A DNA stretch of 64,000 nt. It comes from Bradyrhizobium sp. CB3481 (GTDB taxonomy: Bacteria; Pseudomonadota; Alphaproteobacteria; Rhizobiales; Xanthobacteraceae). The stretch's first letter is position 1. The number at the start of each line of letters is the position of its first letter. The position numbers and the translations under genes were made by a program. Shown here one piece after another: positions 55,352 to 64,000 of the stretch. The notes under the pieces were generated by a model. The model was not told the DNA's origin and made no database searches. It saw only the letters and a program-made list of their open reading frames with translations. The stretch lies in contig NZ_CP121647.1 of assembly GCF_029714305.1 (NCBI RefSeq), forward strand, positions 2,376,501-2,440,500. The letters are read 5' to 3'.

Positions 55352-56347
55352 GTGGATATTCGCGGCAAACGCTTGGTGGTGATCGGAGGCGCGGGCCTTA
55401 TCGGCTCCCATGCGGTGGATCAGCTAGTCCAGCAGGATGTGGGCGAGATCGTGATTTACGACAACTTTGTGCGCGGCACGCACGAGAATCTGGCGGGCGC
55501 GATGCGGGATCCTCGCGTGAGGATATTCGAGGCAGGCGGTGATATCACGCAGATCGATATTCTAGATGCAGCGCTCAAGGACGCGGACGGCGTCTTCCAG
55601 TTCGCAGCGCTGTGGCTCCTGCAATGTCATGACTATCCACGGACGGCGTTCGATGTGAATGTTCGCGGCATGTTCAACGTGCTCGACAGTTGCGTCCGTA
55701 ACGGTGTCAAGCGGCTGGTCTGGTCATCTTCTGCCTCTGTTTACGGCGACGCCATTGAGGAGCCGATGACGGAGGATCATCCCTTCAACAACAAGAACTT
55801 TTATGGCGCGACCAAAATTTGCGGCGAGGCCATGGCCCGTGCGTATCACTTCCGCTATGGGCTTGATTACGTCGGCTTGCGCTACATGAATGTTTACGGC
55901 CCACGTCAAGACTATCGTGGGGCGTATATTGCGGTCATCATGAAGATGCTGGATGCGATCGATCAAGGCGAGGGGCCCACCGTCTTCGGCGATGGTTCCG
56001 AGGCCTTTGATTTCGTGGCGGTCGAAGATTGCGCGCGCGCCAACCTCTGTGCCATGCGCGCGAAAACCACGGATCGCTTTTACAACGTCGGGACCGGTAA
56101 GCGCACCTCGCTTAACGAGGTTGCCGAGAAGCTCCTTAATTTGACGGGCTCAAACCAGCCAATTAAGTACGCTCCTCGTAGTCAGGCAACTCTCGTTCGC
56201 AACCGCATCGGTTCGCCGAGGCGGGCGGCCGACGAGATCGGGTTTTCAGCGCAGATCGAGCTAGACGATGGGCTGAAGCGGCTCATCGATTGGCGGCGTA
56301 ATCACATGGACCGTCTTGCCAGCTTGCGGAGCCGTGCGGCAACATAG
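55352..56347 (+). CDS. NAD-dependent sugar-nucleotide epimerase/dehydratase
   Basis: A 331-residue extended SDR. It has the dinucleotide motif GGAGLIGSHAVDQL, the active-site SSSASVYGD, and YGATK with the catalytic Tyr and Lys, then RYMNVYGPRQDYRGAY. The fold and motifs are those of UDP-sugar 4-epimerases and related enzymes, but the substrate is unclear: the usual AAxxS segment reads FAALWLLQCHDYPRTAFDVN. The start codon is GTG, 14 bases after wlbB. It could interconvert the C4 configuration of the cluster's sugar precursor. Confidence 0.87.
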   Translation: MDIRGKRLVVIGGAGLIGSHAVDQLVQQDVGEIVIYDNFVRGTHENLAGAMRDPRVRIFEAGGDITQIDILDAALKDADGVFQFAALWLLQCHDYPRTAFDVNVRGMFNVLDSCVRNGVKRLVWSSSASVYGDAIEEPMTEDHPFNNKNFYGATKICGEAMARAYHFRYGLDYVGLRYMNVYGPRQDYRGAYIAVIMKMLDAIDQGEGPTVFGDGSEAFDFVAVEDCARANLCAMRAKTTDRFYNVGTGKRTSLNEVAEKLLNLTGSNQPIKYAPRSQATLVRNRIGSPRRAADEIGFSAQIELDDGLKRLIDWRRNHMDRLASLRSRAAT

Positions 56348-56379
56348 CGACAATATTGCGTGACTTCTTCGGGAAGCAG

Positions 56380-58149
56380 ATGGCCGAGCCCCTCGCCGTG
56401 AAACTTCACGAGAACGGCCGACGCCGGCTAGATCGCATCAAGACACTGCCGTTGTGGTTTCGTGTTCGGTTCAAAGGGCTATTGGGCTCGATGCTGAAGT
56501 TTCGGCTTTTCCGGGTCGAGCGTGAAATCGGATTGGCGCGTGGTACCCTTAGCGGCGCGAGCAGCCTGGTGATCGCTCAGCGCCGGAATGAACTGCTAAT
56601 TCATGTTGTGGATGAGGAAAGCGCGAGACTACACCTGACGTCAGGCGTCACCGTGAAGGAAGCGGTGGCGAACATCCGGCGCGGGGCAATCGAACAGGTC
56701 ATTCTCATTGCAAGGGTCGACGGCCGGTTACAGCATTTTCAGCTGCCCAAGCTGCTCTGCGTATTTCGACGTCATCCCCGTCGTGCCGCCGCCTGGCTCG
56801 AGGGGACTGTTTGCAACAGGACGAATGAAGCGGGCGAGGCAGCTGACCTGTTTGCAACGATCCGCTCGATTCGCGCCAACGAGCCGCTCATCGATTTTTT
56901 GGGGGGAGGGCAGCTTCCCTTCGAAATAAAGGAACTCATGCCGAGCTATCTTTGGGCGGAGCCCAAAAAGCGATCGGCAGTTCTGCTCAACAATTGCTAC
57001 TACTACTACGAGGTGCTTGCAGCCGCCTTGCGGCGCCGGGGCTGGGAGGTGCGTACCGCTTCCTTCGAGCCTCCTGATAGCCCGTCACGGAAACTCTACT
57101 GGAATCGAGAGGAGATCATCTACGATCCCGACCCGATAGCAAACCGTCGCAAGGCTGCTGAATTTTTCCACTCCGTGGTCGAGCGGTTTGGGGCTATTCA
57201 ACTTTATGGCCAGTTCCAGATGAGTTGCTTCCGGGAGAACTGGTCTTTCGGCGGAAGCAAGAGCGTCCCTTGGGACTTCCTCGAGATGCGTCGCAGAGGA
57301 ATAGTCGTCGGATACACGCCAAACGGCTGCCTGGACGGCGCGCGCCAATCATCCATTCGTCGAGTTTCGGGCGATATGTGCAGTCGCTGCGTATTGGAGG
57401 ACCAACCGTCAGTTTGTTCGGACGAACTCAATGGCGATTGGGCCAAACAATTGGATCTGATGTGTGATTGGGTCGGCTTGGAGAATGACTATGCCGTCGA
57501 TGAACGGGCGGGACCCCGGTATGTGCGCCGTCCGATAGTGACTGGGCTCGATCCTTCTATCTGGACGCCTGAATTGACCGTTCCAAGAGAATACGTGATC
57601 GACCGGCGGCCGGATGAAATTCTCGTTTACCATGCGTTTGCGAACAGGCGCACGCGTCAGGCGGATGGGCGAGATTCGAAGGGTTCCGCTGTTGTTGTCG
57701 CAGCTATCGAGCGTCTTCAGCGCGAGGGAGTTCCCATAAAGCTGTTCTATGCGACAGACGTTCCGATAACTGAGGTGCGATTTTATCAGGTTCAGGCCGA
57801 TATCGTTGTTGATCAACTCTACTACGGCCGCCTTGGCTCGAATGCGCGCGAGGCGCTGATGTTAGGCCGGCCACTTGTGACTCGACTTGAGACGGCGCAG
57901 GAGGGGCGCGCCGAGCCGCTGGATACGATGTCCACCGTTCCGGCGATTCCGGCAGATGAAGCGACGATCTATGACGTGCTTCGCCGATTGGTCCGCGAAC
58001 GCGACACGCTTCACGAAATCGGAAAGCGATCACGGGAATATGCGCTCAAATGGCATTCCGATGACGTCTGCGCGGCTCGTTTCGAGAGGGTTGTTGACAG
58101 GGCTCGGGCCGGCCTTGCGGTCGATATCGACGAACATCCTGGCTTGTGA
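56380..58149 (+). CDS. Putative glycosyltransferase, GT-B-like C-terminal domain
   Basis: A 589-residue protein. The first 200 residues are a basic region of unknown fold. Residues about 215-590 look like a GT-B transferase: VLLNNCYYYYEVLAAALRRR begins a Rossmann-like half, and a late QADIVVDQLYYGRLGSNARE then ALMLGRPLVTRL resembles the donor-site loop. A Cys pair (DMCSRCVL) and a third Cys lie in between. The ATG at 56380 is preferred; a TTG at 56356 is possible. No close family was recognised, so the assignment rests on these local patterns and the cluster. Confidence 0.6.
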   Translation: MAEPLAVKLHENGRRRLDRIKTLPLWFRVRFKGLLGSMLKFRLFRVEREIGLARGTLSGASSLVIAQRRNELLIHVVDEESARLHLTSGVTVKEAVANIRRGAIEQVILIARVDGRLQHFQLPKLLCVFRRHPRRAAAWLEGTVCNRTNEAGEAADLFATIRSIRANEPLIDFLGGGQLPFEIKELMPSYLWAEPKKRSAVLLNNCYYYYEVLAAALRRRGWEVRTASFEPPDSPSRKLYWNREEIIYDPDPIANRRKAAEFFHSVVERFGAIQLYGQFQMSCFRENWSFGGSKSVPWDFLEMRRRGIVVGYTPNGCLDGARQSSIRRVSGDMCSRCVLEDQPSVCSDELNGDWAKQLDLMCDWVGLENDYAVDERAGPRYVRRPIVTGLDPSIWTPELTVPREYVIDRRPDEILVYHAFANRRTRQADGRDSKGSAVVVAAIERLQREGVPIKLFYATDVPITEVRFYQVQADIVVDQLYYGRLGSNAREALMLGRPLVTRLETAQEGRAEPLDTMSTVPAIPADEATIYDVLRRLVRERDTLHEIGKRSREYALKWHSDDVCAARFERVVDRARAGLAVDIDEHPGL

Positions 58150-58171
58150 TCGGCGGCAAAGGGGGTAACTG

Positions 58172-59341
58172 GTGGATAACGGGCAAAACAAGGCAGGTGT
58201 GGAAGCCTTTCTTCCAATTGCGAGACCGGCAACCGGTCCGGAAGAGATCGAGGCCGTTAGGAAGGTTCTCGAAAGTGGATGGCTCACCCAGGGCCCATTC
58301 GTGGCTGAGTTCGAAAAGGCGTTCGCTTCCCGACATGGTGTCAAGCATGCGTTCGCCGTGACCTCGTGTACGTCGGCGTTGCACCTTGCGCTTGTCGTGC
58401 TGGGCATCGGGCCGGGAGACGAGGTGCTGGTCCCCGCCTTCACCTGGGTTGCCACTGCCAACGTCGTTGTGCACTGCGGAGCAAAGCCGGTCTTCGTGGA
58501 CATCAATCCCGGCAGTTTTAACCTGAATCCAGACGCGGTCAGTGCAGCTCTAACTGAGCGGACTAAGGCCGTGATAGCCGTGCACCTGTTCGGCCGGATA
58601 GCTCCCATGGACGAACTGCGCGCGATTCTTCCTGAGGGTATTCCGATTGTTGAGGACGCCGCTTGCGCGATCGGGGCTTCGTATAGCGGCCGGCCGGCTG
58701 GCTCGTTGGGAGAAATAGGCTGCTTTTCCCTGCACCCGCGCAAGGTCGTGACATGCGGGGAAGGGGGCGTGGTCACTACGAACGACGATGAACTTGCACA
58801 GCTCATCGATACCTATCGGAACCACGGCGCAAGCGTTTCCGAGGAAGTACGGCACCGTGGCGGCCGGCCCTGGGAGCTTCCCGCGTTCAAGGTGTTCGGA
58901 TTCAATTATAGAATGACAGATATCCAGGCAGCTATTGCGCAGGTTCAGCTGCGCAAGCTGGACCGCTTCATCGATGAGAGGCGCCAACTTGCCGATCACT
59001 ATGATGCCCGTCTTCAGTCGATCGATTGGATTAGGGCACCGGAGCGGCCGGATCATGCTGGACATTCGCTTCAGGCCTATGTCGCCACGATCGACCCTCT
59101 GCGTGCGCCTGTATCAAGAAATCGCGCTTTGGCAGTACTTCAGGAAAAGAAAATCGGCGCGCGTCCCGGAACCCACGCGGTTGTGGCGCTCGAAGCGTAC
59201 CGGAGGGAGTTCGGGGTGGATCCGCAGCGCTTTCCCGGTGCTATGGCCGCGGAGGCCCAGTCCATTGCCTTGCCGCTTCATAATGAAATGGGGTGTGCTG
59301 ATGTCGATCGGGTAGTGGAAGCGCTGGAGAAAGCTGAATGA
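58172..59341 (+). CDS. DegT/DnrJ/EryC1 sugar aminotransferase
   Basis: A 389-residue PLP enzyme. The landmarks are SGWLTQGPFVAEFEKAFA, TSCTSALHLALVVLGI (phosphate loop), VEDAACAIGASYSGRPAGSL (Asp to the ring nitrogen) and SLHPRKVVTCGEGG with the PLP lysine, then GFNYRMTDIQAAIAQVQL. It transaminates a keto-sugar nucleotide, fitting the WlbC/WbpE step after WlbA, or making a 4-amino sugar for the formyltransferase at 63296. The start is GTG with GGGGG upstream. It overlaps the methyltransferase gene by ATGA. Confidence 0.92.
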   Translation: MDNGQNKAGVEAFLPIARPATGPEEIEAVRKVLESGWLTQGPFVAEFEKAFASRHGVKHAFAVTSCTSALHLALVVLGIGPGDEVLVPAFTWVATANVVVHCGAKPVFVDINPGSFNLNPDAVSAALTERTKAVIAVHLFGRIAPMDELRAILPEGIPIVEDAACAIGASYSGRPAGSLGEIGCFSLHPRKVVTCGEGGVVTTNDDELAQLIDTYRNHGASVSEEVRHRGGRPWELPAFKVFGFNYRMTDIQAAIAQVQLRKLDRFIDERRQLADHYDARLQSIDWIRAPERPDHAGHSLQAYVATIDPLRAPVSRNRALAVLQEKKIGARPGTHAVVALEAYRREFGVDPQRFPGAMAAEAQSIALPLHNEMGCADVDRVVEALEKAE

Positions 59342-60342
59342 ACGCTGACCTCATTCAAAGGCTTTTCGGGCGACCACTACCTCTTGAGGGGGGCACGTTA
59401 GATTTGGGTCATCGGCAGCTGGTCATGCAGAATGGCATTCTTCGTGGCGGCGAAGTCGGGGATGCAGGCCAGGCCCAGACGGCCGAGACATTCGGGTTTA
59501 AGTGGGACCGGACCGAGAGCTATCAATCCGAGCATCTTAGGCAGAAGACCAAAACGTGGTTGATCGAGCGCTATGGAGACCTCCTGGAACAACTTGGCGC
59601 GAGAGATCACGCGCCGCTCTTGCTCGATGCAGGTTGCGGATCCGGCTTTACGGCAAGCTTGCTGTTCGGAGAGAGGCTTCGTGGTACGGCCTATGTGGGG
59701 GCCGATATTTCGACGGCCATCGAATTAGCCCGCGATACAATCCGAGGACTGGCCGGTGAAAGTCTGTTCCTCCAGTGCGACCTGATGGAACTGCCGTTTC
59801 CAAAGGAAAGCTTCGATCTCGTGTATTCGGAGGGGGTGTTACATCACACACCGTCGACCGAAGCTGCGATTCAGAAGACGGCCGCGCTAGTCCGGCCCGG
59901 TGGGCTCTATGCCATCTACGTCTATGCGCGAAAGGCACCGGTTCGAGAGTTCACCGACGATTACATTCGCTCCGTGTTGGTCAACATTCCTCCTCAGAAG
60001 GCCTGGGAGGAAATTCGTCCTCTTACACTGTTGGGCAAGACCCTTGGTGACCTCCACGTCAAGGTCGATGTTCCTCAGAATGTGGATCTGCTCGGAATCC
60101 CAAAGGGTGAAATCGATCTTCAGCGGTTGTTCTATTGGTATGTCTGCAAGATGTTCTACGATGAAAAGCTCACCCTTGAAGAGATGAATCACATCAACTT
60201 CGATTGGTTTGCGCCGCGCTATTCGCATCGACAGACCCCTGACCAGGTTCGCGCATGGTGCGAAAGCGCTGGTCTTCGCATCGAGCGTATGAAAGTTGAA
60301 GAGGCCGGCATCACCGTGGTCGCACGGCGGCCCGTGAACTAG
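59338..60342 (+). CDS. SAM-dependent class I methyltransferase
   Basis: A 334-residue methyltransferase. Motif I is LLDAGCGSGFTASLL, followed by VGADIS, CDLMELPFPKESFDLVYSEG and VLHHTPSTEAAIQ and the ALVRPGGLYAIYVY segment. About 90 residues precede motif I (ETFGFKWDRTESYQSEHLRQ) and 130 follow. In this cluster it may O- or N-methylate a sugar or cap a glycan chain. It is coupled upstream to the aminotransferase and is 15 bases before amidotransferase 2. Confidence 0.88.
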   Translation: MNADLIQRLFGRPLPLEGGTLDLGHRQLVMQNGILRGGEVGDAGQAQTAETFGFKWDRTESYQSEHLRQKTKTWLIERYGDLLEQLGARDHAPLLLDAGCGSGFTASLLFGERLRGTAYVGADISTAIELARDTIRGLAGESLFLQCDLMELPFPKESFDLVYSEGVLHHTPSTEAAIQKTAALVRPGGLYAIYVYARKAPVREFTDDYIRSVLVNIPPQKAWEEIRPLTLLGKTLGDLHVKVDVPQNVDLLGIPKGEIDLQRLFYWYVCKMFYDEKLTLEEMNHINFDWFAPRYSHRQTPDQVRAWCESAGLRIERMKVEEAGITVVARRPVN

Positions 60343-60357
60343 TTCGGTAAATTTCCG

Positions 60358-62238
60358 ATGTGCGGTATCGCTGGAATTTTGAACTTGGACGGCCGTCCCG
60401 TGGACAGGGCAGTAATCGGCGCCATGCGGGACGCGATCGCGCATAGAGGCCCAGACGGGGCAGGGCTCTTTCTCGACCGCTCGTTTGGCGTTGGGCACCG
60501 GCGCCTCGCGATCATTGACCTCCGGGACGTCGCGGGTCAGCCCATGAGTTCTCCCGATGGTCGATGGACAATCGCCTACAATGGAGAGATCTATAATTTC
60601 CGCGAACTTCGAGCCGATTTCGAAAAGAGAGGTTGGCAGTTTAGGACGCGTTCCGATACCGAAGTCCTTCTCGCGGGGATAGCGACAATTGGCGTGCAAG
60701 AGACCGCTCTCCGTCTTAATGGTATGGCGGCGTTCGCGGTCTGGGACCGACAAGAGAGGCGGTTGTTTCTTGTCCGGGATCGGTTCGGGACAAAGCCGCT
60801 CTATGTTTGGCGCAAGCCCGGCGTGCTGGCGTTTGCTTCGGAAATCAAGGCTTTCTGCCGTCATCCCGATTTCAGCGTGAGAGTCAACGCGGCTGCCTTA
60901 CGCGAATATTTCACCTTCCAAAACCTGTTCCGGGATCACACCCTGTTCACTGGGGTGGAGCATGTTCCGCCGGCTTCGATTCTGATCGTCGACCGACATG
61001 GTGAGCGGATCGAGAGATACTGGGACTTCGATTTTTCAAACACCGTCGACGTGGACGAAGCCGAGAGCGTAACGGCGCTCAAGCGCTTGATGGGCGAGGC
61101 GGTCGAACGACAGCTCGTCTCCGACGTCCCCGTCGGGGCTTATTTGTCTGGCGGCATAGACTCCGGATCCATCGTCGCCCTTGCCGCCAATCAAATCCCG
61201 CGCTTGCAGACATTTACGGCGGGATTTGAGCTGTCAAAGACAGAAGGCATTGAAGCAAGCTTTGACGAGCGCCGTGCGGCAGAACTTATGGCGTACTCTT
61301 TCAAGACTGAGCACTATGAACAGGTCATAAATTCCGGCGATCTCCATTGGTCGCTAGCGCGCGTGGTCTGGCATCTCGAGGACCTGCGTCTGGGAATGAG
61401 CTACCCGAATTATTACATCGCTCGACTGGCTTCGAAGTTCGTCAAGGTTTGCCTATCGGGCGCAGGCGGCGACGAACTCTTCGGCGGCTATCCATGGCGC
61501 TACTATCGGGTTTTCCGGTCATTGGACAAACAGCATTTCCTGGAGAACTACTATCAGTTCTGGCAGCGGCTGACGACGGGGGAGGAACGGCGTGAGATGT
61601 TCGGCGCCGCTGCGGACGATGAAGGCGAGATGTTCGATGTGTTCTCGGGTGTATTCGCCAACACTGGCAACGTTGGCTTCGACACGCCTGAGCAACAAAT
61701 CTCGGCCTCGCTATATTTCGAGTGCCGCACCTTTCTTACGGGTTTGCTAACGGTGGGAGATCGGCTCTCGATGGCCAATGGGCTCGAAGAGCGTTTTCCT
61801 TTTCTCGACAACGAGCTCGTCGATTTTGCCATGCGGCTGCCGATTCGACATAAGCTATCGGATCTGGAGCACATGCTCCAGATAGACGAGGATGCGTTGA
61901 AAAAGAAGCTCCTTGCCCAGGAGGCTTTCTCGAGCGGAAAGAGCTGCCTGCGGCAAGCCATGTCGCAGATCGTGCCAGCCGAAGTCATGGAACGCAGGAA
62001 GCAAGGCTTCTCGGCGCCCGAGGCCTCTTGGTATCGCGGCGAGAATGCTCAGTTTGTCCGCGAGATGCTGGAACCGCGCAAGCTGGCATGCACCGAATTC
62101 ATCAATCCGAAGTTCATCGTCAGGACGGTGAATGAACACCTTTCCGGCAAATTCAATCATCGTCTATTGATCTGGTCGCTATTGTGTTTTGAGCAATGGT
62201 GCCGAACCTTCCTTGGCCTGCAGGAGGCTGCGGCTTGA
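60358..62238 (+). CDS. asnB: Asparagine synthase (glutamine-hydrolysing)-like amidotransferase 2
   Basis: A 626-residue enzyme with nucleophile Cys2 (CGIAGILNLDG), AHRGPDGAG and YNGEIYNFRELR in the glutaminase half. The synthetase half has YLSGGIDSGSIVALA, LSGAGGDELFGGYPWRYYR and late RRKQGFSAPEASWY. It is not a close copy of the enzyme at 48271, with differences throughout and 22 more residues. Two such enzymes in one glycan cluster suggest two separate amidation steps. It overlaps the FemAB-like gene, whose start lies inside its stop codon. Confidence 0.9.
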   Translation: MCGIAGILNLDGRPVDRAVIGAMRDAIAHRGPDGAGLFLDRSFGVGHRRLAIIDLRDVAGQPMSSPDGRWTIAYNGEIYNFRELRADFEKRGWQFRTRSDTEVLLAGIATIGVQETALRLNGMAAFAVWDRQERRLFLVRDRFGTKPLYVWRKPGVLAFASEIKAFCRHPDFSVRVNAAALREYFTFQNLFRDHTLFTGVEHVPPASILIVDRHGERIERYWDFDFSNTVDVDEAESVTALKRLMGEAVERQLVSDVPVGAYLSGGIDSGSIVALAANQIPRLQTFTAGFELSKTEGIEASFDERRAAELMAYSFKTEHYEQVINSGDLHWSLARVVWHLEDLRLGMSYPNYYIARLASKFVKVCLSGAGGDELFGGYPWRYYRVFRSLDKQHFLENYYQFWQRLTTGEERREMFGAAADDEGEMFDVFSGVFANTGNVGFDTPEQQISASLYFECRTFLTGLLTVGDRLSMANGLEERFPFLDNELVDFAMRLPIRHKLSDLEHMLQIDEDALKKKLLAQEAFSSGKSCLRQAMSQIVPAEVMERRKQGFSAPEASWYRGENAQFVREMLEPRKLACTEFINPKFIVRTVNEHLSGKFNHRLLIWSLLCFEQWCRTFLGLQEAAA

Positions 62239-63299
62239 GCGCCGAGGATTGCCAAGATGTGGTGGTGCGGGCGTTGGAAATGCCCGAGGACGCGGCCGCA
62301 TATGCGCGCTTCCTGGAGCTCTCCGCTGCCGCAACTGTCTATCATTCGGCTCCCTATCGCGATCTCGTGCTCCGCTCCACCCAAGGCCGGGCGCGATATG
62401 GGTTGGCATGGCGCGGAACGGAAGTCATCGGGGCGTTACCGCTCATGGTCATGGATGGCCCACTTGGGCCGGTGGCGAACTCACTGCCGTTTTTCGGTAG
62501 TCACGGCGACCTGCTGACAGGCGACGCTGGTGCGGCCGCAGCTCTGCAGCAATGGTTTCGCAATCAGATGGAGCAGGACGACATGGCTGCTGCCACCATC
62601 ATCTCCAACCCGTTCGACGCTGCACCGCAGGCGAACTGGCAAGATTCGACGCTCGTCGACGAGAGGATTGGCCAATGGACGCCGCTTACCGATGAAAGCG
62701 GGGAGCCACTCGACTTTCACAGCGCCATCGATGGCTCCGCGCGGCGAAACCTTGTCAAAGCGCAGGCCGAACGGGTTTCGGTTGAGGTCGACAACACCGC
62801 TTTGGACTTCCTGGCCGTGTGTCACAGGCAGAACATGGCCGAGATCGGCGGGCGAACCAAGCCGGCAGCGTTCTTCTCGGCGCTGCCGTCCGTCATGAAT
62901 GCCGGGCGCGACTATCGCATTTATCTGGCGAAGCGTAACGGCAGTCCGATCGCCGCTCTCCTTGTATTCCTGTTCAAGCACTTCGTGGAATACATCATGC
63001 CGGTGACCGCACCGGGTAACCGAGAATACCAGCCGACCGCCGCTCTCATTTTCCGCGCGATGCAGGAATCGCAATCAGAGGGGCGCCGGATCTGGAATTG
63101 GGGTGGGACCTGGACCAGCCAAACGGGGGTCTACAGGTTCAAGAGAAAATGGGGCGCGACGGAGAAGCGATATGCCTATCACACATACGTCCGTGATAGC
63201 CGTGTACTCAGTCAATCCGCTGAGGCGCTGACCGCCGGCTACCCCTATTTTTTTGTGGTGCCCTTCTCAGGCTTGACGAAGGTTGGAGTGGTCGCATGA
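62235..63299 (+). CDS. FemAB-like GNAT-fold transferase
   Basis: A 354-residue protein with a FemAB/GNAT_6-like layout: YHSAPYRDLVLRSTQGRARY and LPLMVMDGPLGPVANSLPFF in the first half, then the acyltransferase core (IYLAKRNGSPIAALLVFLFK, REYQPTAALIFRAM, NWGGTWTSQTGVYRFKRKWG) in the second. Relatives in polysaccharide loci transfer acyl or aminoacyl groups. The TTG at 62235 overlaps the previous stop and has GGAGG 7 bases before it, so it is preferred over an upstream ATG. It overlaps the formyltransferase gene by ATGA. Confidence 0.82.
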   Translation: MSAEDCQDVVVRALEMPEDAAAYARFLELSAAATVYHSAPYRDLVLRSTQGRARYGLAWRGTEVIGALPLMVMDGPLGPVANSLPFFGSHGDLLTGDAGAAAALQQWFRNQMEQDDMAAATIISNPFDAAPQANWQDSTLVDERIGQWTPLTDESGEPLDFHSAIDGSARRNLVKAQAERVSVEVDNTALDFLAVCHRQNMAEIGGRTKPAAFFSALPSVMNAGRDYRIYLAKRNGSPIAALLVFLFKHFVEYIMPVTAPGNREYQPTAALIFRAMQESQSEGRRIWNWGGTWTSQTGVYRFKRKWGATEKRYAYHTYVRDSRVLSQSAEALTAGYPYFFVVPFSGLTKVGVVA

Positions 63300-64000
63300 C
63301 GGGCCATCGTTGGGCGTACCTATCCAGTGGACAGCGGACAGCCGTGTTGAAGCGGCTGATCTCGGAGGGCTACGATGTCTCCGGCGTTTACGTAACCGAC
63401 CCCGAGCGCTGGCCGAAGGTCGCGTCGACCGTGAGCTACGCCAGAGAGGTCGGTCTGCCGGTTCGCATCCTTCGGCGCGAGGATCTTTTGACGCCTCCCG
63501 ACGAATTGCGAGACGCCCAATGTCTTTCTGTAGGGTTTGGTTTCATCCTGCCCAAGGCATTCCTTGCACACGTCCGGATATGTCTGAATGTTCATGGAAC
63601 GTTGCTGCCCAAATATCCCGGCGCGAGGTCGCTGAACTGGCTGCTTGCGAATGGCGAGCAAGATAGTGGCGTAACCGTGCACATTGTCGATGAGGGTGTC
63701 GACACAGGACCCATTGTCCTGCAGCGCGCATTCAGACTCTCAAATTTCGAGAGCTCTGCGAGTCTCTTGCGCAAAACGCTCGAGTTCGAGCCGGATGTTG
63801 TTGTTGACGCGCTGCGACGCTTTGAGCGAGAGGGACTGTCCTGCGCTGCTCCACAGTCTCCGCTCCAGGCCGCTCGTTTTCCGGACCGTGCGCCAACGCA
63901 TTCTGAAATCGATCCGGAAAAGCCGCTTGCGGGCCTGTTCAATGAGATTCGGGCGGCGGATCCGGATCGCTTTCCGGCCTATTTTTACGTTGACGGCCAG
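63296..64000 (+). CDS. Formyltransferase-family protein (sugar N-formyltransferase-like), truncated at window edge
   Basis: The first 235 residues of a formyltransferase reach the right edge without a stop. The catalytic pattern Asn/His/Asp is complete: LNVHGTLLPKYPGARS gives Asn and His, and GVDTGPIVLQ gives Asp. The late segment GLFNEIRAADPDRFPAYFY resembles the second domain of dTDP-4-amino-sugar N-formyltransferases. With the DegT aminotransferase upstream, it could formylate an amino sugar using formyl-tetrahydrofolate. A role as methionyl-tRNA formyltransferase is unlikely in this setting. Confidence 0.82.
   Translation, partial: MTGHRWAYLSSGQRTAVLKRLISEGYDVSGVYVTDPERWPKVASTVSYAREVGLPVRILRREDLLTPPDELRDAQCLSVGFGFILPKAFLAHVRICLNVHGTLLPKYPGARSLNWLLANGEQDSGVTVHIVDEGVDTGPIVLQRAFRLSNFESSASLLRKTLEFEPDVVVDALRRFEREGLSCAAPQSPLQAARFPDRAPTHSEIDPEKPLAGLFNEIRAADPDRFPAYFYVDGQ

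Overview
The window looks like a chromosomal segment of a Bradyrhizobium-type alphaproteobacterium (inference). GC and third-position GC are high, there are many TRAP and tripartite tricarboxylate transporter (TTT) binding proteins, FCD-type GntR regulators and Mo-hydroxylases, and the intergenic palindromic mosaic at about 40.97-41.75 kb resembles repeats common in that group. No rRNA, tRNA, CRISPR array or insertion sequence was seen.

Region 1 (2-17,631) is catabolic. A fragment, an AT-rich orphan gene with a strong terminator and a Crp/Fnr regulator are followed by minus-strand operons. From high to low coordinate these are a DUF2158 protein with its own terminator, a Bug-type binding protein, a two-subunit Mo-hydroxylase with a signal-less ModA-like protein, then a GntR regulator with a TRAP transporter and a cyclase-family hydrolase. 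Plus-strand genes follow: a Tat-type ABC binding protein, MmgE/PrpD, an atypical SDR, a DMSO-reductase-family Mo enzyme and a crotonase.

Region 2 (17,854-22,394) is a lower-GC insert-like stretch with an OafA-type acyltransferase and a secreted glucuronyl C5-epimerase-like protein, followed by about 0.9 kb with little coding evidence.

Region 3 (22,395-40,926) handles small organic acids and methylthioadenosine. It holds GlcG/HbpS, a fused FAD/Fe-S 2-hydroxyacid dehydrogenase, a GntR regulator, two serine/alanine-glyoxylate aminotransferase paralogs, two near-duplicate TTT transporters, a crotonase, a phosphatase/Nudix pair and a collagen-like lipoprotein. The second transporter is split by three genes that make a complete methylthioadenosine 'DHAP shunt' (class II aldolase, mtnP, mtnA).

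Region 4 (40,927-48,056) has the repeat mosaic, an unknown protein, a divergent AroQ, a CaiB-type CoA-transferase, and a large serralysin-like protease with RTX repeats and four nearly identical 118-residue Trp-rich repeats.

Region 5 (48,271-64,000, continuing past the edge) is a surface-glycan cluster with translationally coupled genes. It has two asparagine-synthase-like amidotransferases, three glycosyltransferases, WlbA/WlbB/DegT enzymes for a diacetamido-uronic acid, an epimerase, a methyltransferase, a FemAB-like protein and a formyltransferase. Its control layer is the most striking part of the window: a winged-helix regulator, a specialised NusG paralog, a shared promoter/operator motif at two promoters, and an element one base away from the enterobacterial ops consensus directly after the NusG-paralog gene.
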